From: Chloroflexota bacterium
GTDB taxonomy: Bacteria > Chloroflexota > Dehalococcoidia > Tepidiformales > Tepidiformaceae
Length of the DNA: 64,000 nt
Direction: 5' to 3'
Assembly (NCBI GenBank): GCA_016234445.1
Contig: JACRBT010000004.1
Location: 372,001 to 436,000, forward strand
Part shown: in pieces, positions 1-8,140 of the stretch
Layout of the letters: each line of letters starts with the position of its first letter
How positions within the stretch are numbered: position 1 is the first letter of the stretch
Made by a program: the position numbers and the translations under genes
Notes under the pieces: generated by a model
What the model saw: only the letters and a program-made list of their open reading frames with translations
Told to the model about the DNA's origin: nothing
Databases searched by the model: none

Positions 1-144
1 GCCATCGCCGGGGCTGCGATGACGCTGCTCACCAGCGCCTCCGCCCGGGAGGAGTGGGTCGGCCGGGGCCGGGAGCGCGCCACGCAGTTCAGCTGGGACC
101 GCGCCGCCGCCCAGACGGCCGATGTCTTCCGGCAGCTGCTGTGA
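1..144 (+). CDS. Glycosyltransferase, C-terminal fragment (cut by window edge)
   Basis: Only the last 47 codons are present. They read as the C-terminal helix of a GT-B fold glycosyltransferase and end ERATQFSWDRAAAQTADVF. The FSWDRAA segment matches the same place in the next two genes (YSWERAS and FSWERAA), so this is probably the third member of a tandem paralogous set. The stop TGA at 142-144 overlaps a GTG start at 141 of the next gene, which suggests translational coupling. The catalytic domain lies left of the window, so sugar specificity cannot be judged. Confidence 0.75.
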   Translation, partial: AIAGAAMTLLTSASAREEWVGRGRERATQFSWDRAAAQTADVFRQLL

Positions 145-1238
145 CTCCCCCCGGGCGCCGCCTGCGCGTGCTGATTGACGCCGTGGACCTGGCGCAGCCG
201 CCCACCGGGCTCGGTGTCTACGCGACCGAACTGGCGGCGGCACTCGCCCGCACCGGGGACGTGGACGTGCACACTGCGTTCCCGGCGCCGGGGCCGGCCG
301 GGACGTCGCCGTTCCCGCTCCCGGACCGTCATCGCCAGCTCTGGCGCCAGGCCGTCCTTCCCCGGCGGCTGCTGGCGGCAGGCATCGACGTCTACCACGG
401 CACGGAGTTCGCGGCGCCGCTGCTCTGCCGCGTGCCCCGCGTGGTCACGGTCCACGACGTCGCCTTCCTCAGCCGCCCGCGCGCCTACACCTTGCGGGCG
501 CGGGCACATTACCGCGCCCTCCTCGCGACTGGCCTCCGGGCGGAGCGGATCATCGTCCCCTCCCGGCACGTCGCCGGCGCCCTCGCATCCGCGACCGGCA
601 CGGATCGGGCGAAGATCCGGGTCGTCCCGGAGGCCCCGCCGCCGGGGATGGAGGTGGCAGCCCGAGAACGTGTCACGGCGACGCTCCGGGGTCTCGGCGT
701 CGAACGCCCGTACCTGCTCTGTGTGGGGTTCGCGGACCGGAGGAAGCGCGTGGTCGACGTCGTCCGGGCGCTGGCATTGCTGGAGGGCCCCCAACGCCCG
801 TCGCTCCTGGTCGCCGGGGAGGACCGGGAGGGCGTGCAGGCTGCGCTCGAACGCGAAGCCCGGCGTCTCGGGGTCAGCGACCGGGTCCGGTTTACCGGGT
901 ACTTCACGGGCGACCTGGCAGCGCTCTACGGCGGAGCCCTGGCACTGGTCTACCCCTCGCTGGATGAGGGCTTCGGCCTCCCCCCACTCGAGGCGATGGC
1001 ATGCGGGACCCCCGTCATCGCCTCCGACATCCCGGCTCTGCGCGAAACCGCCGGCGAAGCAGCCATGTTCGTCCCGGTCCGGTCGCCGGCTGCGATCGCG
1101 GACCGCGCCCGGTCGCTGCTCGCGGACCCGGCGGTGGCCGCCGGCTGGCGCGCCCGGGGACTTGCCCGATCCGCCACATACTCCTGGGAGAGGGCCTCCC
1201 GCGAGACGCTGGAGGTCTACCGTGAACTCGCCCGGTAG
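141..1238 (+). CDS. GT-B glycosyltransferase (family 1/4 type)
   Basis: Predicted 365-residue cytosolic or membrane-associated enzyme transferring a nucleotide-activated sugar to a glycan acceptor. The N-terminal acceptor domain has the PPTGLGVYATELAAAL segment. The C-terminal donor domain begins near YLLCVGFADRRKRV and carries the family signature YPSLDEGFGLPPLEAMACG, with the E-x7-E pattern that binds the nucleotide sugar. Start: GTG at 141 overlaps the upstream stop by four bases; a longer frame from 54 would lie inside the upstream gene. It is strikingly similar along its length to the next gene, so the two arose by duplication. The donor sugar is unknown. Family assignment is confident; role in exopolysaccharide or cell-wall glycan synthesis is inferred. 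Confidence 0.88.
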   Translation: MTPPGRRLRVLIDAVDLAQPPTGLGVYATELAAALARTGDVDVHTAFPAPGPAGTSPFPLPDRHRQLWRQAVLPRRLLAAGIDVYHGTEFAAPLLCRVPRVVTVHDVAFLSRPRAYTLRARAHYRALLATGLRAERIIVPSRHVAGALASATGTDRAKIRVVPEAPPPGMEVAARERVTATLRGLGVERPYLLCVGFADRRKRVVDVVRALALLEGPQRPSLLVAGEDREGVQAALEREARRLGVSDRVRFTGYFTGDLAALYGGALALVYPSLDEGFGLPPLEAMACGTPVIASDIPALRETAGEAAMFVPVRSPAAIADRARSLLADPAVAAGWRARGLARSATYSWERASRETLEVYRELAR

Positions 1239-2328
1239 CACCGCCAATCGCATTCGCGTCCTTCTCGACGCGGTCACCCTGGCCGACCCGCCAACCGGCG
1301 TCGCAACCTACGCCACTCAGCTGGCGGCGGCACTCGCTGCGCGGCCGGACATCGACGTTGGCGTCGCCTTCCCGGTCGCGGGCCCCCGGGGGACGCGGCA
1401 GCACCCGCCCAGCCGGAAGCACCGCCAGCTCTGGCGGCAGCTCGTCCTGCCCCGCCTGCTCTCACGCGAGAGCTACGACGTCTACCACGGCACCGAGTAC
1501 GGCTCGCTGCTCCGAAGCCCCGTCCCGCGCGTCGCCACCGTCCATGACCTCTTCTTCCGCAACCTCCGCAAGCTCTTCGACCACCGCGGCCGCTGGCACA
1601 TGCGTGCGATGCTCCAGACAGCGCTGGCGGCGGAACGGATCGTCGTCCCCGCGCGGCACGTCGGCGAGCAGCTCACCGCGGAGTTCGGCTACCCGGCCGC
1701 CCGGGTCCGGATCGTCTACGAGGCGCCAACAGCCGGGATGCGCCCCGCTTCAGCCGAGTCGGTAGCCCGGGTGCGACAAGAACTCGGTTTCAGCGAGCCC
1801 TACCTCCTCTGCGTGGGCATCGGGCACCGGGGGAAACGGACGATCGACGTCCTCCGCGCCGCGGTCCTCCTCCGGGAGCGCGGGCTGACGGTGCCGATGG
1901 TCCTCGTCGGCTGGCCGGACCCGAGAGTCGGAGAGGCGCTCCAGCGCGAAGCCGCCCGCCTCGGGCTGGGCGACATCGTTTCCTTCACCGACTACTACCG
2001 CGGCGACCTTGCGGCCCTCTACAGCGGGGCGCTCGCCTTCGTCTTCCCGTCGATCGAAGAGGGTTTTGGGATCCCGCCCCTCGAAGCAATGGCCTGCGGG
2101 ACGCCGGTCATCGCCGCCCGGGCGCCGGCGATGGACGAAACCCTCCAAGGCGCGGCCCTGTTCGTCCCCACACGATCCCCCGAGGCCATCGCGGCGAGGG
2201 TCGCCGAACTCGCAGGAAGCTCCGGGCTCCGGGACCACTGGCGGGGGAAGGGACTCGAACACGCCGCCCGGTTCTCCTGGGAACGCGCCGCGGCGGAGAC
2301 CGTCGAGATCTACCGCGAGCTGCTCTGA
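1222..2328 (+). CDS. GT-B glycosyltransferase, tandem paralogue of the preceding gene
   Basis: Predicted 368 residues. Start GTG at 1222 is preceded by GGAGGT at 1211-1216, inside the end of the upstream gene, giving a 17-base overlap. It shares PPTGVATYATQLAAAL, HRQLWRQ and DVYHGTEY with its neighbour and carries the donor-site block FPSIEEGFGIPPLEAMACG. Its C-terminus FSWERAAAETVEIYRELL aligns with the partial gene at the left edge. Retained donor-site glutamates suggest all copies are active. The duplicated enzymes may add successive sugars of the same kind or act on related acceptors, which the sequence cannot decide. Its end overlaps by 19 bases the end of the opposite-strand MarR gene, so transcription of the two genes converges. 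Confidence 0.87.
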   Translation: MNSPGSTANRIRVLLDAVTLADPPTGVATYATQLAAALAARPDIDVGVAFPVAGPRGTRQHPPSRKHRQLWRQLVLPRLLSRESYDVYHGTEYGSLLRSPVPRVATVHDLFFRNLRKLFDHRGRWHMRAMLQTALAAERIVVPARHVGEQLTAEFGYPAARVRIVYEAPTAGMRPASAESVARVRQELGFSEPYLLCVGIGHRGKRTIDVLRAAVLLRERGLTVPMVLVGWPDPRVGEALQREAARLGLGDIVSFTDYYRGDLAALYSGALAFVFPSIEEGFGIPPLEAMACGTPVIAARAPAMDETLQGAALFVPTRSPEAIAARVAELAGSSGLRDHWRGKGLEHAARFSWERAAAETVEIYRELL

Positions 2329-2759
2329 CTCTTGCCGGCGAGTCCGGACATCACCCAGAGCCACGTCGCCTCGGCGCCGGGGCCGGCCGCCGCGAACGCC
2401 GCTTCGAGGAGTGCGTGCTGGGGGCCTGTCAGCTTCCATTCGAGGTCGGCGCCGCCGGCACTGAGCCGCAACCGTTTCGCCCGGCGGTTCGTGGGGTCCT
2501 GGCGCATCTGGACCCAGCCCGCGTCGACGAGGTCACGAAGCGGCCGATTCAGCGCCTGCTTCGTGACGCCGAGCCCGCGGATCACGTCCCCAACCGCCGA
2601 ATCCGGGTGGCGGGCGAGGAAGGAGAGGATGCGCTGATGGGCCCGGCCAAACCCCAGGCGGGCCAGCACGCGGTCCGGCGCCGCGGAAAGGCCGCGCGTA
2701 GCTTCGGAAAGCGCGTCGAGCGCGCCGTCGAGTCGCCTCCGGGACTGTTGGTCAACCAC
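2310..2759 (-). CDS. MarR-family transcriptional regulator
   Basis: 149-residue winged helix-turn-helix protein of usual MarR length. The recognition region reads DVIRGLGVTKQALNRPLRDL, followed by the wing DAGWVQMRQDPTNRRAKRL, with dimerisation helices at both ends. Such proteins bind palindromic operators as dimers and are released by small ligands. It is divergent from the acyl-CoA carboxylase operon starting at 2927, and a long inverted repeat lies between them, so it probably controls that operon and itself; the ligand could be a pathway acyl-CoA or carboxylate (inference). The likely start is GTG at 2759. No ribosome-binding site precedes it and one repeat arm covers it, so the start is the least certain part. 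Confidence 0.85.
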   Translation of the reverse strand: MVDQQSRRRLDGALDALSEATRGLSAAPDRVLARLGFGRAHQRILSFLARHPDSAVGDVIRGLGVTKQALNRPLRDLVDAGWVQMRQDPTNRRAKRLRLSAGGADLEWKLTGPQHALLEAAFAAAGPGAEATWLWVMSGLAGKSQSSSR

Positions 2760-2807
2760 TTTGACGTAAGCATAACGATCGCTTTCGAAATGTCAATTCG
2801 GTTGACC
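2750..2807. promoter_or_regulatory. Long interrupted inverted repeat, candidate MarR operator
   Basis: Left arm 2750-2765 (GGTCAACCACTTTGAC) and right arm 2792-2807 (GTCAATTCGGTTGACC) are inverted copies matching at 13 of 16 positions, separated by 26 bases. Each arm consists of GGTCAACC, three variable bases, then TTGAC. The left arm covers the regulator's start codon, the position expected for autorepression. Two arms spaced by about two and a half helical turns could bind two dimers or allow looping. Function is inferred from position and symmetry. Confidence 0.6.
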
Positions 2808-2882
2808 TGCGCCTCGCCATGGCTCCGTTGCGGCCCGCCGCGGCCCTTCGCGGAGGCTTACCACCCGCCTTCGCCCCGGCGA

Positions 2883-2911
2883 ATGACGGAGCGTCCCCGG
2901 CACTGTAGATT
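2883..2911 (+). promoter_or_regulatory. Candidate promoter of the carboxylase operon
   Basis: ATGACG at 2883-2888 and TAGATT at 2906-2911 are 17 bases apart and resemble sigma-70 -35 and -10 boxes (four of six matches each). The predicted transcript would begin only about eight bases before the ATG at 2927, giving a very short leader. Weak match; position is its main support. Confidence 0.35.
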
Positions 2912-2926
2912 GCCCTTCCACAAGTC

Positions 2927-4555
2927 ATGGCGATCCTCCGCACTTCGGTCGACCCTTCCTCGGAGACGTTCCGGGCAAACCGCGAAGCGATGCTGGCAAA
3001 GATCGCCGAGGTCGAACATTGGCTCGGCGTCGCCCGGGCCGGGGGCGGTGAACGCAGCCTCGCCCGGCTTCGCGAACGCGGCAAAATGACCATCCGCGAG
3101 CGCATCGAGACCCTCCTCGACCGCGATACCCCCTTCCTCGAACTCAGCCCGCTCGGCGGCTGGGGCACCGACTACGCCGTCGGCGGGGGGCTGGTCAGCG
3201 GCATCGGCACCGTCGCCGGCGTTGAGTGCGCCATCGTTGGCAACGACCCGTCCGTGCTCGGCGGGGCGATCACACCGATCTCCGGCAAAAAGACGGACCG
3301 CCTCCTCGAGATCTCCCGGATCAACCGGCTGCCCTACATCCAGTTCGTCGAGTCCGCCGGCGCCGACCTTCGCCGCACCACTGAGTCCGCGGAAGACGAA
3401 CTCCGCCGCCAGATGAACCACTTCGCCGAGAGCGGCCGCCTCTTCCACGACTACACCGCGCTCTCCGCCGCCCGGATCCCGGTCGTCGCCGTCGTCTTCG
3501 GCAGTTCCACCGCCGGCGGCGCCTACCAGCCCGGCCTCTCCGACTACATCGTCATGATCCGCGGGCGCTCGAAGGTCTTTCTCGGCGGCCCCCCGCTCGT
3601 CAAGATGGCCACCGGCGAAGATTCGGACGACGAAGAGTTGGGCGGCGCCGAGATGCATGCCACCGTCTCCGGGCTGGCCGACTACCTCGCCGAAGACGAG
3701 ATCGACGGCCTCCGGCTCGCGCGCGACATCGTCGCCCACCTCAACTGGCGAAAGCTCGGGCCAGGTCCGTCGCTCCCCCCCGACGAGCCGCTCTACGACC
3801 CCGAAGACATCCTCGGGATCGTGCCGACCGACCTCCGCACCCCCTACGACGTGCGGGAGGTCATCGCCCGCATCGTCGACGGCTCCCGCTTCGAGGAGTT
3901 CAAGCCGCTCTACGGGCGCACGCTCGTCACCGGCTGGGCCTCCATCCACGGCTTCCCGCTCGGCATCATCGCCAACAACGGCGTCCTCTTCTCCGAGGAA
4001 TCAGAGAAGGCGGCCCAGTTCATCCAGCTCTGCAACCAGGTCGACACGCCCATCCTCTTCCTCCAGAACATCACCGGCTACATGGTCGGCAAGGAGTACG
4101 AACGCGGCGGCATCGTCAAGGACGGTTCGAAGATGATTAACGCCGTCTCGAACTCGACCGTCCCCCACCTGACCGTGATCCTGGGCGCCAGCTACGGCGC
4201 CGGGAACTACGGCATGGGCGGTCGCGCCTACGACACCCGGTTCGTCTTCGCCTGGCCCAACGCCAAGATCGCCGTGATGGGGCCCGCCCAGATGGCCGGC
4301 GTCATGTCCATCGTCCAGCGCGCCGCCGCCGCCCGCACCGGCCAGCCCTTCGACGAAGAAGCCGACAAGCGCAATCAAGCCCTGATTATCGACCGCAACG
4401 AAAAGGAGTCCCTCGCGCTCTACGCCACCGGGCGGGTCGCCGACGACGGCATCATCGACCCACGCGACACGCGCACCGTCCTCGGCATCACCCTCTCCGC
4501 CTGCCATTCAGCCGAGGTCCGGGGAACTGACCGCTTCGGCGTCTTCCGGATGTAA
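2927..4555 (+). CDS. Acyl-CoA carboxylase, carboxyltransferase (beta) subunit
   Basis: 542-residue carboxyltransferase with two crotonase-fold halves, closest in layout to methylcrotonyl-, propionyl- and geranyl-CoA carboxylase beta subunits. The first half has GSSTAGGAYQPGLSDYIVM and GGPPLVKMATGE; the second has GASYGAGNYGMGGRAYDTRF and PNAKIAVMGPAQMAGVM, the two oxyanion regions that position carboxybiotin and acyl-CoA. The early segment SLARLRERGKMTIRERIETLLD is typical of the family N-terminus. It is followed after five bases by the biotin-carrying alpha subunit. Linkage to an AtuA-type protein and a hydratase favours a branched, beta-methyl-unsaturated acyl-CoA substrate (geranyl- or methylcrotonyl-CoA-like) over acetyl-CoA. 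Exact substrate is not readable from sequence. Confidence 0.92.
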   Translation: MAILRTSVDPSSETFRANREAMLAKIAEVEHWLGVARAGGGERSLARLRERGKMTIRERIETLLDRDTPFLELSPLGGWGTDYAVGGGLVSGIGTVAGVECAIVGNDPSVLGGAITPISGKKTDRLLEISRINRLPYIQFVESAGADLRRTTESAEDELRRQMNHFAESGRLFHDYTALSAARIPVVAVVFGSSTAGGAYQPGLSDYIVMIRGRSKVFLGGPPLVKMATGEDSDDEELGGAEMHATVSGLADYLAEDEIDGLRLARDIVAHLNWRKLGPGPSLPPDEPLYDPEDILGIVPTDLRTPYDVREVIARIVDGSRFEEFKPLYGRTLVTGWASIHGFPLGIIANNGVLFSEESEKAAQFIQLCNQVDTPILFLQNITGYMVGKEYERGGIVKDGSKMINAVSNSTVPHLTVILGASYGAGNYGMGGRAYDTRFVFAWPNAKIAVMGPAQMAGVMSIVQRAAAARTGQPFDEEADKRNQALIIDRNEKESLALYATGRVADDGIIDPRDTRTVLGITLSACHSAEVRGTDRFGVFRM

Positions 4556-4560
4556 CGCCG

Positions 4561-6552
4561 ATGCCACGAATCTCCCGGCTGCTGGTGGCGAATCGCGGCG
4601 AAATCGCCCGCCGGGTCTTCCGCACGGCCCGCGAAATGGGCATCACGACCGTCGCCGTCTACGCCGACCCCGACCGCGACGCCCCCTTCGTCCGCGAGGC
4701 CCACCTCGGCGTCGCCCTCGGCGGCAGTAGCGCCACCGAGACCTACCTGTCGATCGACAAGGTGATCGACGCCGCCCGACGCGCCGGCGCGGATGCGGTC
4801 CACCCCGGGTACGGGTTCCTCTCCGAAAACGCCGCCTTCGCCCGGGCCGTGATCGCGGCCGGGCTCACCTGGGTCGGCCCCCACCCTGAGGCGATCGAGG
4901 CGATGGGCGACAAGCTCGCCGCCAAGCGCCTGATGGACATCGCCGGCGTCCCCACGCTCCCCAGCGAGGAACTCTCCGACGGCTCCCCCGAAGCGATCGC
5001 CGCCGCGGGCGCGAAAGTCGGCTATCCCCTGCTGGTCAAGGCGGCGGGGGGCGGTGGCGGCCGCGGCATGCGTGTCGTCCGCGTCGCGGACGACCTCGTC
5101 GCGGCCGTGGCCAGCGCCCGCCGCGAAGCCGGCAGTGCCTTCGGCAACGACACCGTCTTCCTCGAACGCTACCTCGAAGGCGCCCGGCACGTCGAAGTCC
5201 AGGTGATGGGCGACCGCCACGGCAACATCGTCCACTGCTTCGAACGCGAATGCTCCATCCAGCGGCGCCACCAGAAGATCATCGAGGAAGCGCCGTCGCC
5301 GGCCGTCGACGCGGAACTCCGCGAGCGCATGGGCGCCGCCGCCGTCTCCGCCGCCCGCACCATCCACTACGACAATGCCGGCACGGTGGAGTTCCTGCTC
5401 GACAACCGGGGCGACTTCTTCTTCCTCGAAGTGAACACCCGCCTCCAGGTCGAGCACCCGGTCACGGAAGCCATCACGGGCCTCGACATCGTCCGCGAAC
5501 AGATCCGCGTGGCGGAAGGCGACGCCCTCTCGATCTCCCAACACGCCCTGGAAATCCGGGGCTGTGCGATCGAGGCCCGCGTCTACGCCGAGAGCCCGGC
5601 GAACGACTTCCTCCCGGCAACGGGCCCGGTCGTCGCCTGGGGCGAACCGGCCTTCCACGGCCTCCGCATCGACTCCGGCGTGGCGACCGGGTCGCAGGTG
5701 TCCATCCACTTCGACCCAATGCTTGCGAAAGTCATCGCCCATGCGCCGACCCGGGCGGAGGCCGCCTGGAAGCTGGCCGGGGCGCTCGAACAGCTTCGTG
5801 TCCACGGCCTGACCACAAACCGCGACTTCCTCGTGAACGTCCTCCGCCACGAGGCTTTCCTCGCCGGCGACACCACCACCGACTTCATCGAGCGATTCGA
5901 CCCCGCGCGGACCCGGACAGCCTCCGCCGAAGAGACGCGCGCCGCCGCGCTGGGGGCCGCGCTCGCCGCCCAGTCCGTCCGGCGAGCGGAAGCGCCATTC
6001 CTCCGGACCATCCCCTCCGGGTGGCGGAACAACCGCTCGACGATGGAGACCGTGCACTACAGCATCGATGGCAGCCCGCTCGCCGTCCGCTACGCCCTTC
6101 GCCGCGATGGCGCCTTCGACTACGAGTGCGGCGAGGCGCGAGGCACGGTCCGGCTGGCTTCGTTCGAACCTGGTCGTCCCGGAAACATGGCCGTGGAGGT
6201 CGACGGCGTCCGCCACCAACTGACCATCACCACCTCAGGGGACCAGGTGTGGATGCAGGGCGCGGGGGCCGAAGTCCTGCTCCGTGAACTGCCCAGGTTC
6301 CCGGTGCCCGAGCCGGAACAGGTCGCCGGCGGATACGCCGCGCCGATGCCGGGCAAGGTGCTCCAGGTAGCCGTCGCGCCCGGAGACGCCGTCAGCGCCG
6401 GGCAGGTGCTCATCCTCCTCGAGGCGATGAAGATGGAGCACCGGATCACCTGCCACGACGCCGGCACCGTCACCGAAGTCCGGGTCGTCCCCGGGCAGCA
6501 GGTCGAACGCGACGAGGTCATGCTCGTCGTCGACACGGGAGAGAGCGCATGA
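4561..6552 (+). CDS. Acyl-CoA carboxylase, biotin carboxylase / biotin carrier (alpha) subunit
   Basis: 663-residue subunit that carboxylates its own biotin with ATP and bicarbonate and passes CO2 to the partner at 2927. Order: biotin carboxylase N-domain (RLLVANRGEIARRVFRTARE), ATP-grasp (KAAGGGGGRGMRVV near residue 160), catalytic segment ERECSIQRRHQKIIEEAPSP, EVNTRLQVEHPVTE near 300, a bridging domain, and a C-terminal biotinyl domain with LLEAMKMEHR. Lys624 in AMKM is the biotinylation site. Length fits MCC/GCC/PCC alpha subunits rather than the short AccC of fatty acid synthesis. It overlaps the next start by four bases (ATGA), so the operon is translationally coupled. Confidence 0.94.
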   Translation: MPRISRLLVANRGEIARRVFRTAREMGITTVAVYADPDRDAPFVREAHLGVALGGSSATETYLSIDKVIDAARRAGADAVHPGYGFLSENAAFARAVIAAGLTWVGPHPEAIEAMGDKLAAKRLMDIAGVPTLPSEELSDGSPEAIAAAGAKVGYPLLVKAAGGGGGRGMRVVRVADDLVAAVASARREAGSAFGNDTVFLERYLEGARHVEVQVMGDRHGNIVHCFERECSIQRRHQKIIEEAPSPAVDAELRERMGAAAVSAARTIHYDNAGTVEFLLDNRGDFFFLEVNTRLQVEHPVTEAITGLDIVREQIRVAEGDALSISQHALEIRGCAIEARVYAESPANDFLPATGPVVAWGEPAFHGLRIDSGVATGSQVSIHFDPMLAKVIAHAPTRAEAAWKLAGALEQLRVHGLTTNRDFLVNVLRHEAFLAGDTTTDFIERFDPARTRTASAEETRAAALGAALAAQSVRRAEAPFLRTIPSGWRNNRSTMETVHYSIDGSPLAVRYALRRDGAFDYECGEARGTVRLASFEPGRPGNMAVEVDGVRHQLTITTSGDQVWMQGAGAEVLLRELPRFPVPEPEQVAGGYAAPMPGKVLQVAVAPGDAVSAGQVLILLEAMKMEHRITCHDAGTVTEVRVVPGQQVERDEVMLVVDTGESA

Positions 6553-7361
6553 GTTCCGCCTTCGAAGACGTCATCCACGACCTGGCCGAAGAACACGCCG
6601 CCCTGGAGCGAGTCCTGCGGGCGATGCCGGATTCGACCTGGGACCTCCCGAGCCACGCGCCCGGCTGGTTGGTCCGGGACCAGGTCGCCCACCTCGCCTA
6701 TTTCGACGAAGCCGCCGAACTGGCCATCCGCGACCCGGAAGCGTTCACGGCCACCGTCGCCGCGGCGACCGCCGCCAACAGTAACGTCGAGGAACAGTAC
6801 CTCGCCAAAGGTCGCGCCATGACCCACGCGGCGCTCTTCGACTGGTGGAAGGGCGCCAGTTCCTCGCTCGTCGCGGCCGCGCGCCTGGTGGACCCGAAGG
6901 CACGGCTCCCTTGGTACGGCCCGGCCATGAGCGGCGTCTCCTTCCTGACCGCGCGCCTGATGGAATGCTGGTCGCACGGCCTCGACGTCGTCGACGTGGC
7001 GGGCGTGCCCCGGACCGACACCGAACGGCTCCGCCACGTGGCCTTCATCTCGTTCCGGGCACGGCCGTTCTCCTACGCCACGCGCGGGCGGACGATGCCC
7101 GAGATCCCGGTTCGCGTCGAACTCACATCCCCCGGCGGCGAAGCCTGGGTGTTCGGCGAAGACGACGCGGTCAACGTCGTCCGCGGCACGGCCACCGACT
7201 TCTGCCGCGTTTGCACCCAGCGCCGCCACCTTGCCGACACGACCCTCGTTATCGAAGGCGACGCCGCCCGCGAGTGGATGGAGATCGCCCAGGCGTTCGC
7301 GGGCCCCCCGGGGCAGGGCCGCCAGCCCGGCGAGTTCCCGAAGGAGCCGGCGCCGAAATGA
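6549..7361 (+). CDS. TIGR03084-like protein with DinB/maleylpyruvate-isomerase-type fold
   Basis: 270 residues. The N-terminal half looks like the four-helix DinB/mycothiol-dependent maleylpyruvate isomerase domain: DLAEEHAALERVLRAM, then PGWLVRDQVAHLAYFDEAAELA with its conserved His, and later LMECWSHGLDVVD with a second His, which together could form a metal site. The C-terminal part (EAWVFGEDDAVNVVRGTATDFCRV) resembles the SCP2-like tail of the TIGR03084 group. The family has no established reaction. It sits inside the carboxylase-hydratase-AtuA operon with four-base overlaps on both sides, so it probably serves the same pathway, perhaps in thiol or acyl-CoA chemistry (inference). Confidence 0.75.
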   Translation: MSSAFEDVIHDLAEEHAALERVLRAMPDSTWDLPSHAPGWLVRDQVAHLAYFDEAAELAIRDPEAFTATVAAATAANSNVEEQYLAKGRAMTHAALFDWWKGASSSLVAAARLVDPKARLPWYGPAMSGVSFLTARLMECWSHGLDVVDVAGVPRTDTERLRHVAFISFRARPFSYATRGRTMPEIPVRVELTSPGGEAWVFGEDDAVNVVRGTATDFCRVCTQRRHLADTTLVIEGDAAREWMEIAQAFAGPPGQGRQPGEFPKEPAPK

Positions 7362-8140
7362 CGGATGAGCTCGTCCACCTCGATATTGCCGGCGGCGTCG
7401 GGACAATCACCCTCGATTCGCCCGCGAACCGGAACGCGCTCTCGCGCCAGCTCTTCGCCGACCTGTTCCGCCACGTGAACGCCGCCATGGCCGACGACCG
7501 CGTCCACGTCGTCGTCCTCACCGGCACCGGGACGGTCTTCTGCTCCGGCGCCGACCTGAAGGAACAGCGCGAGGCCAACGTCAGCGGGAGCGGCCAGACC
7601 GGCCCCGGCGGCCTCGTCGAAATCGTGATGGCGCTCTGGAACTCGCCGAAGCCGGTGGTCGGGCGGATCAATGGCCACGCCCGCGCCGGGGGCCTCGGGC
7701 TGATGGCCGCCTGCGACATCGCCATCGCCGTCGACACGGCGACCTTCGCGTTCAGCGAAGTCCGCATCGGCGTGGCCCCCGCGATCATCGCCGTGGTGAC
7801 GCTCCCGAAGATGGGCCTGACGAACGGCCTCGAACTGATGCTTACCGGCGACACCATCGACGCCGCCCGGGCGGTCCAGGTCGGTCTCTTGAACGCGGCC
7901 GCCGCCCCCGCCGAATTCGAAGCCGTCGTCGGCCGCTACACCGAGAGCCTCCTGAAAGGTGGGCCGAACGCCCTCGCCGAGACGAAGCGGCTCGTCCGGG
8001 AAGTGCCGGGCCTCGCCACCGATGTCGCCTTCGCGCGGATGGCGAAACTCTCGGGCGTGCTCTTCGCGTCGCTGGAGGCCCGCGAGGGCATGACCGCCTT
8101 CGCCGAAAAGCGCCCGCCGTCCTGGGCGGTGACCGAATGA
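7358..8140 (+). CDS. Enoyl-CoA hydratase/isomerase family protein (methylglutaconyl-CoA hydratase-like)
   Basis: 260-residue crotonase-fold enzyme. Visible features are the N-terminal GVGTITLDSPANRNALSRQL, the first oxyanion loop FCSGADLKEQRE, and the second oxyanion region NGHARAGGLGLMAACDIAIA. The typical second-glutamate region is replaced by FSEVRIGVAPAIIAVVTLPK, a pattern seen in methylglutaconyl-/isohexenylglutaconyl-CoA hydratases. In such operons the carboxylase makes a glutaconyl-type CoA and this enzyme hydrates it. ATG at 7358 overlaps the previous stop and the gene overlaps the next start by four bases. Reaction assignment is by context; family assignment is secure. Confidence 0.88.
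   Translation: MTDELVHLDIAGGVGTITLDSPANRNALSRQLFADLFRHVNAAMADDRVHVVVLTGTGTVFCSGADLKEQREANVSGSGQTGPGGLVEIVMALWNSPKPVVGRINGHARAGGLGLMAACDIAIAVDTATFAFSEVRIGVAPAIIAVVTLPKMGLTNGLELMLTGDTIDAARAVQVGLLNAAAAPAEFEAVVGRYTESLLKGGPNALAETKRLVREVPGLATDVAFARMAKLSGVLFASLEAREGMTAFAEKRPPSWAVTE

Noticed and set aside
4420-6219. Minus-strand frame of about 600 codons opposite the carboxylase alpha subunit
   Set aside because: Antisense shadow caused by codon bias; low-complexity translation.
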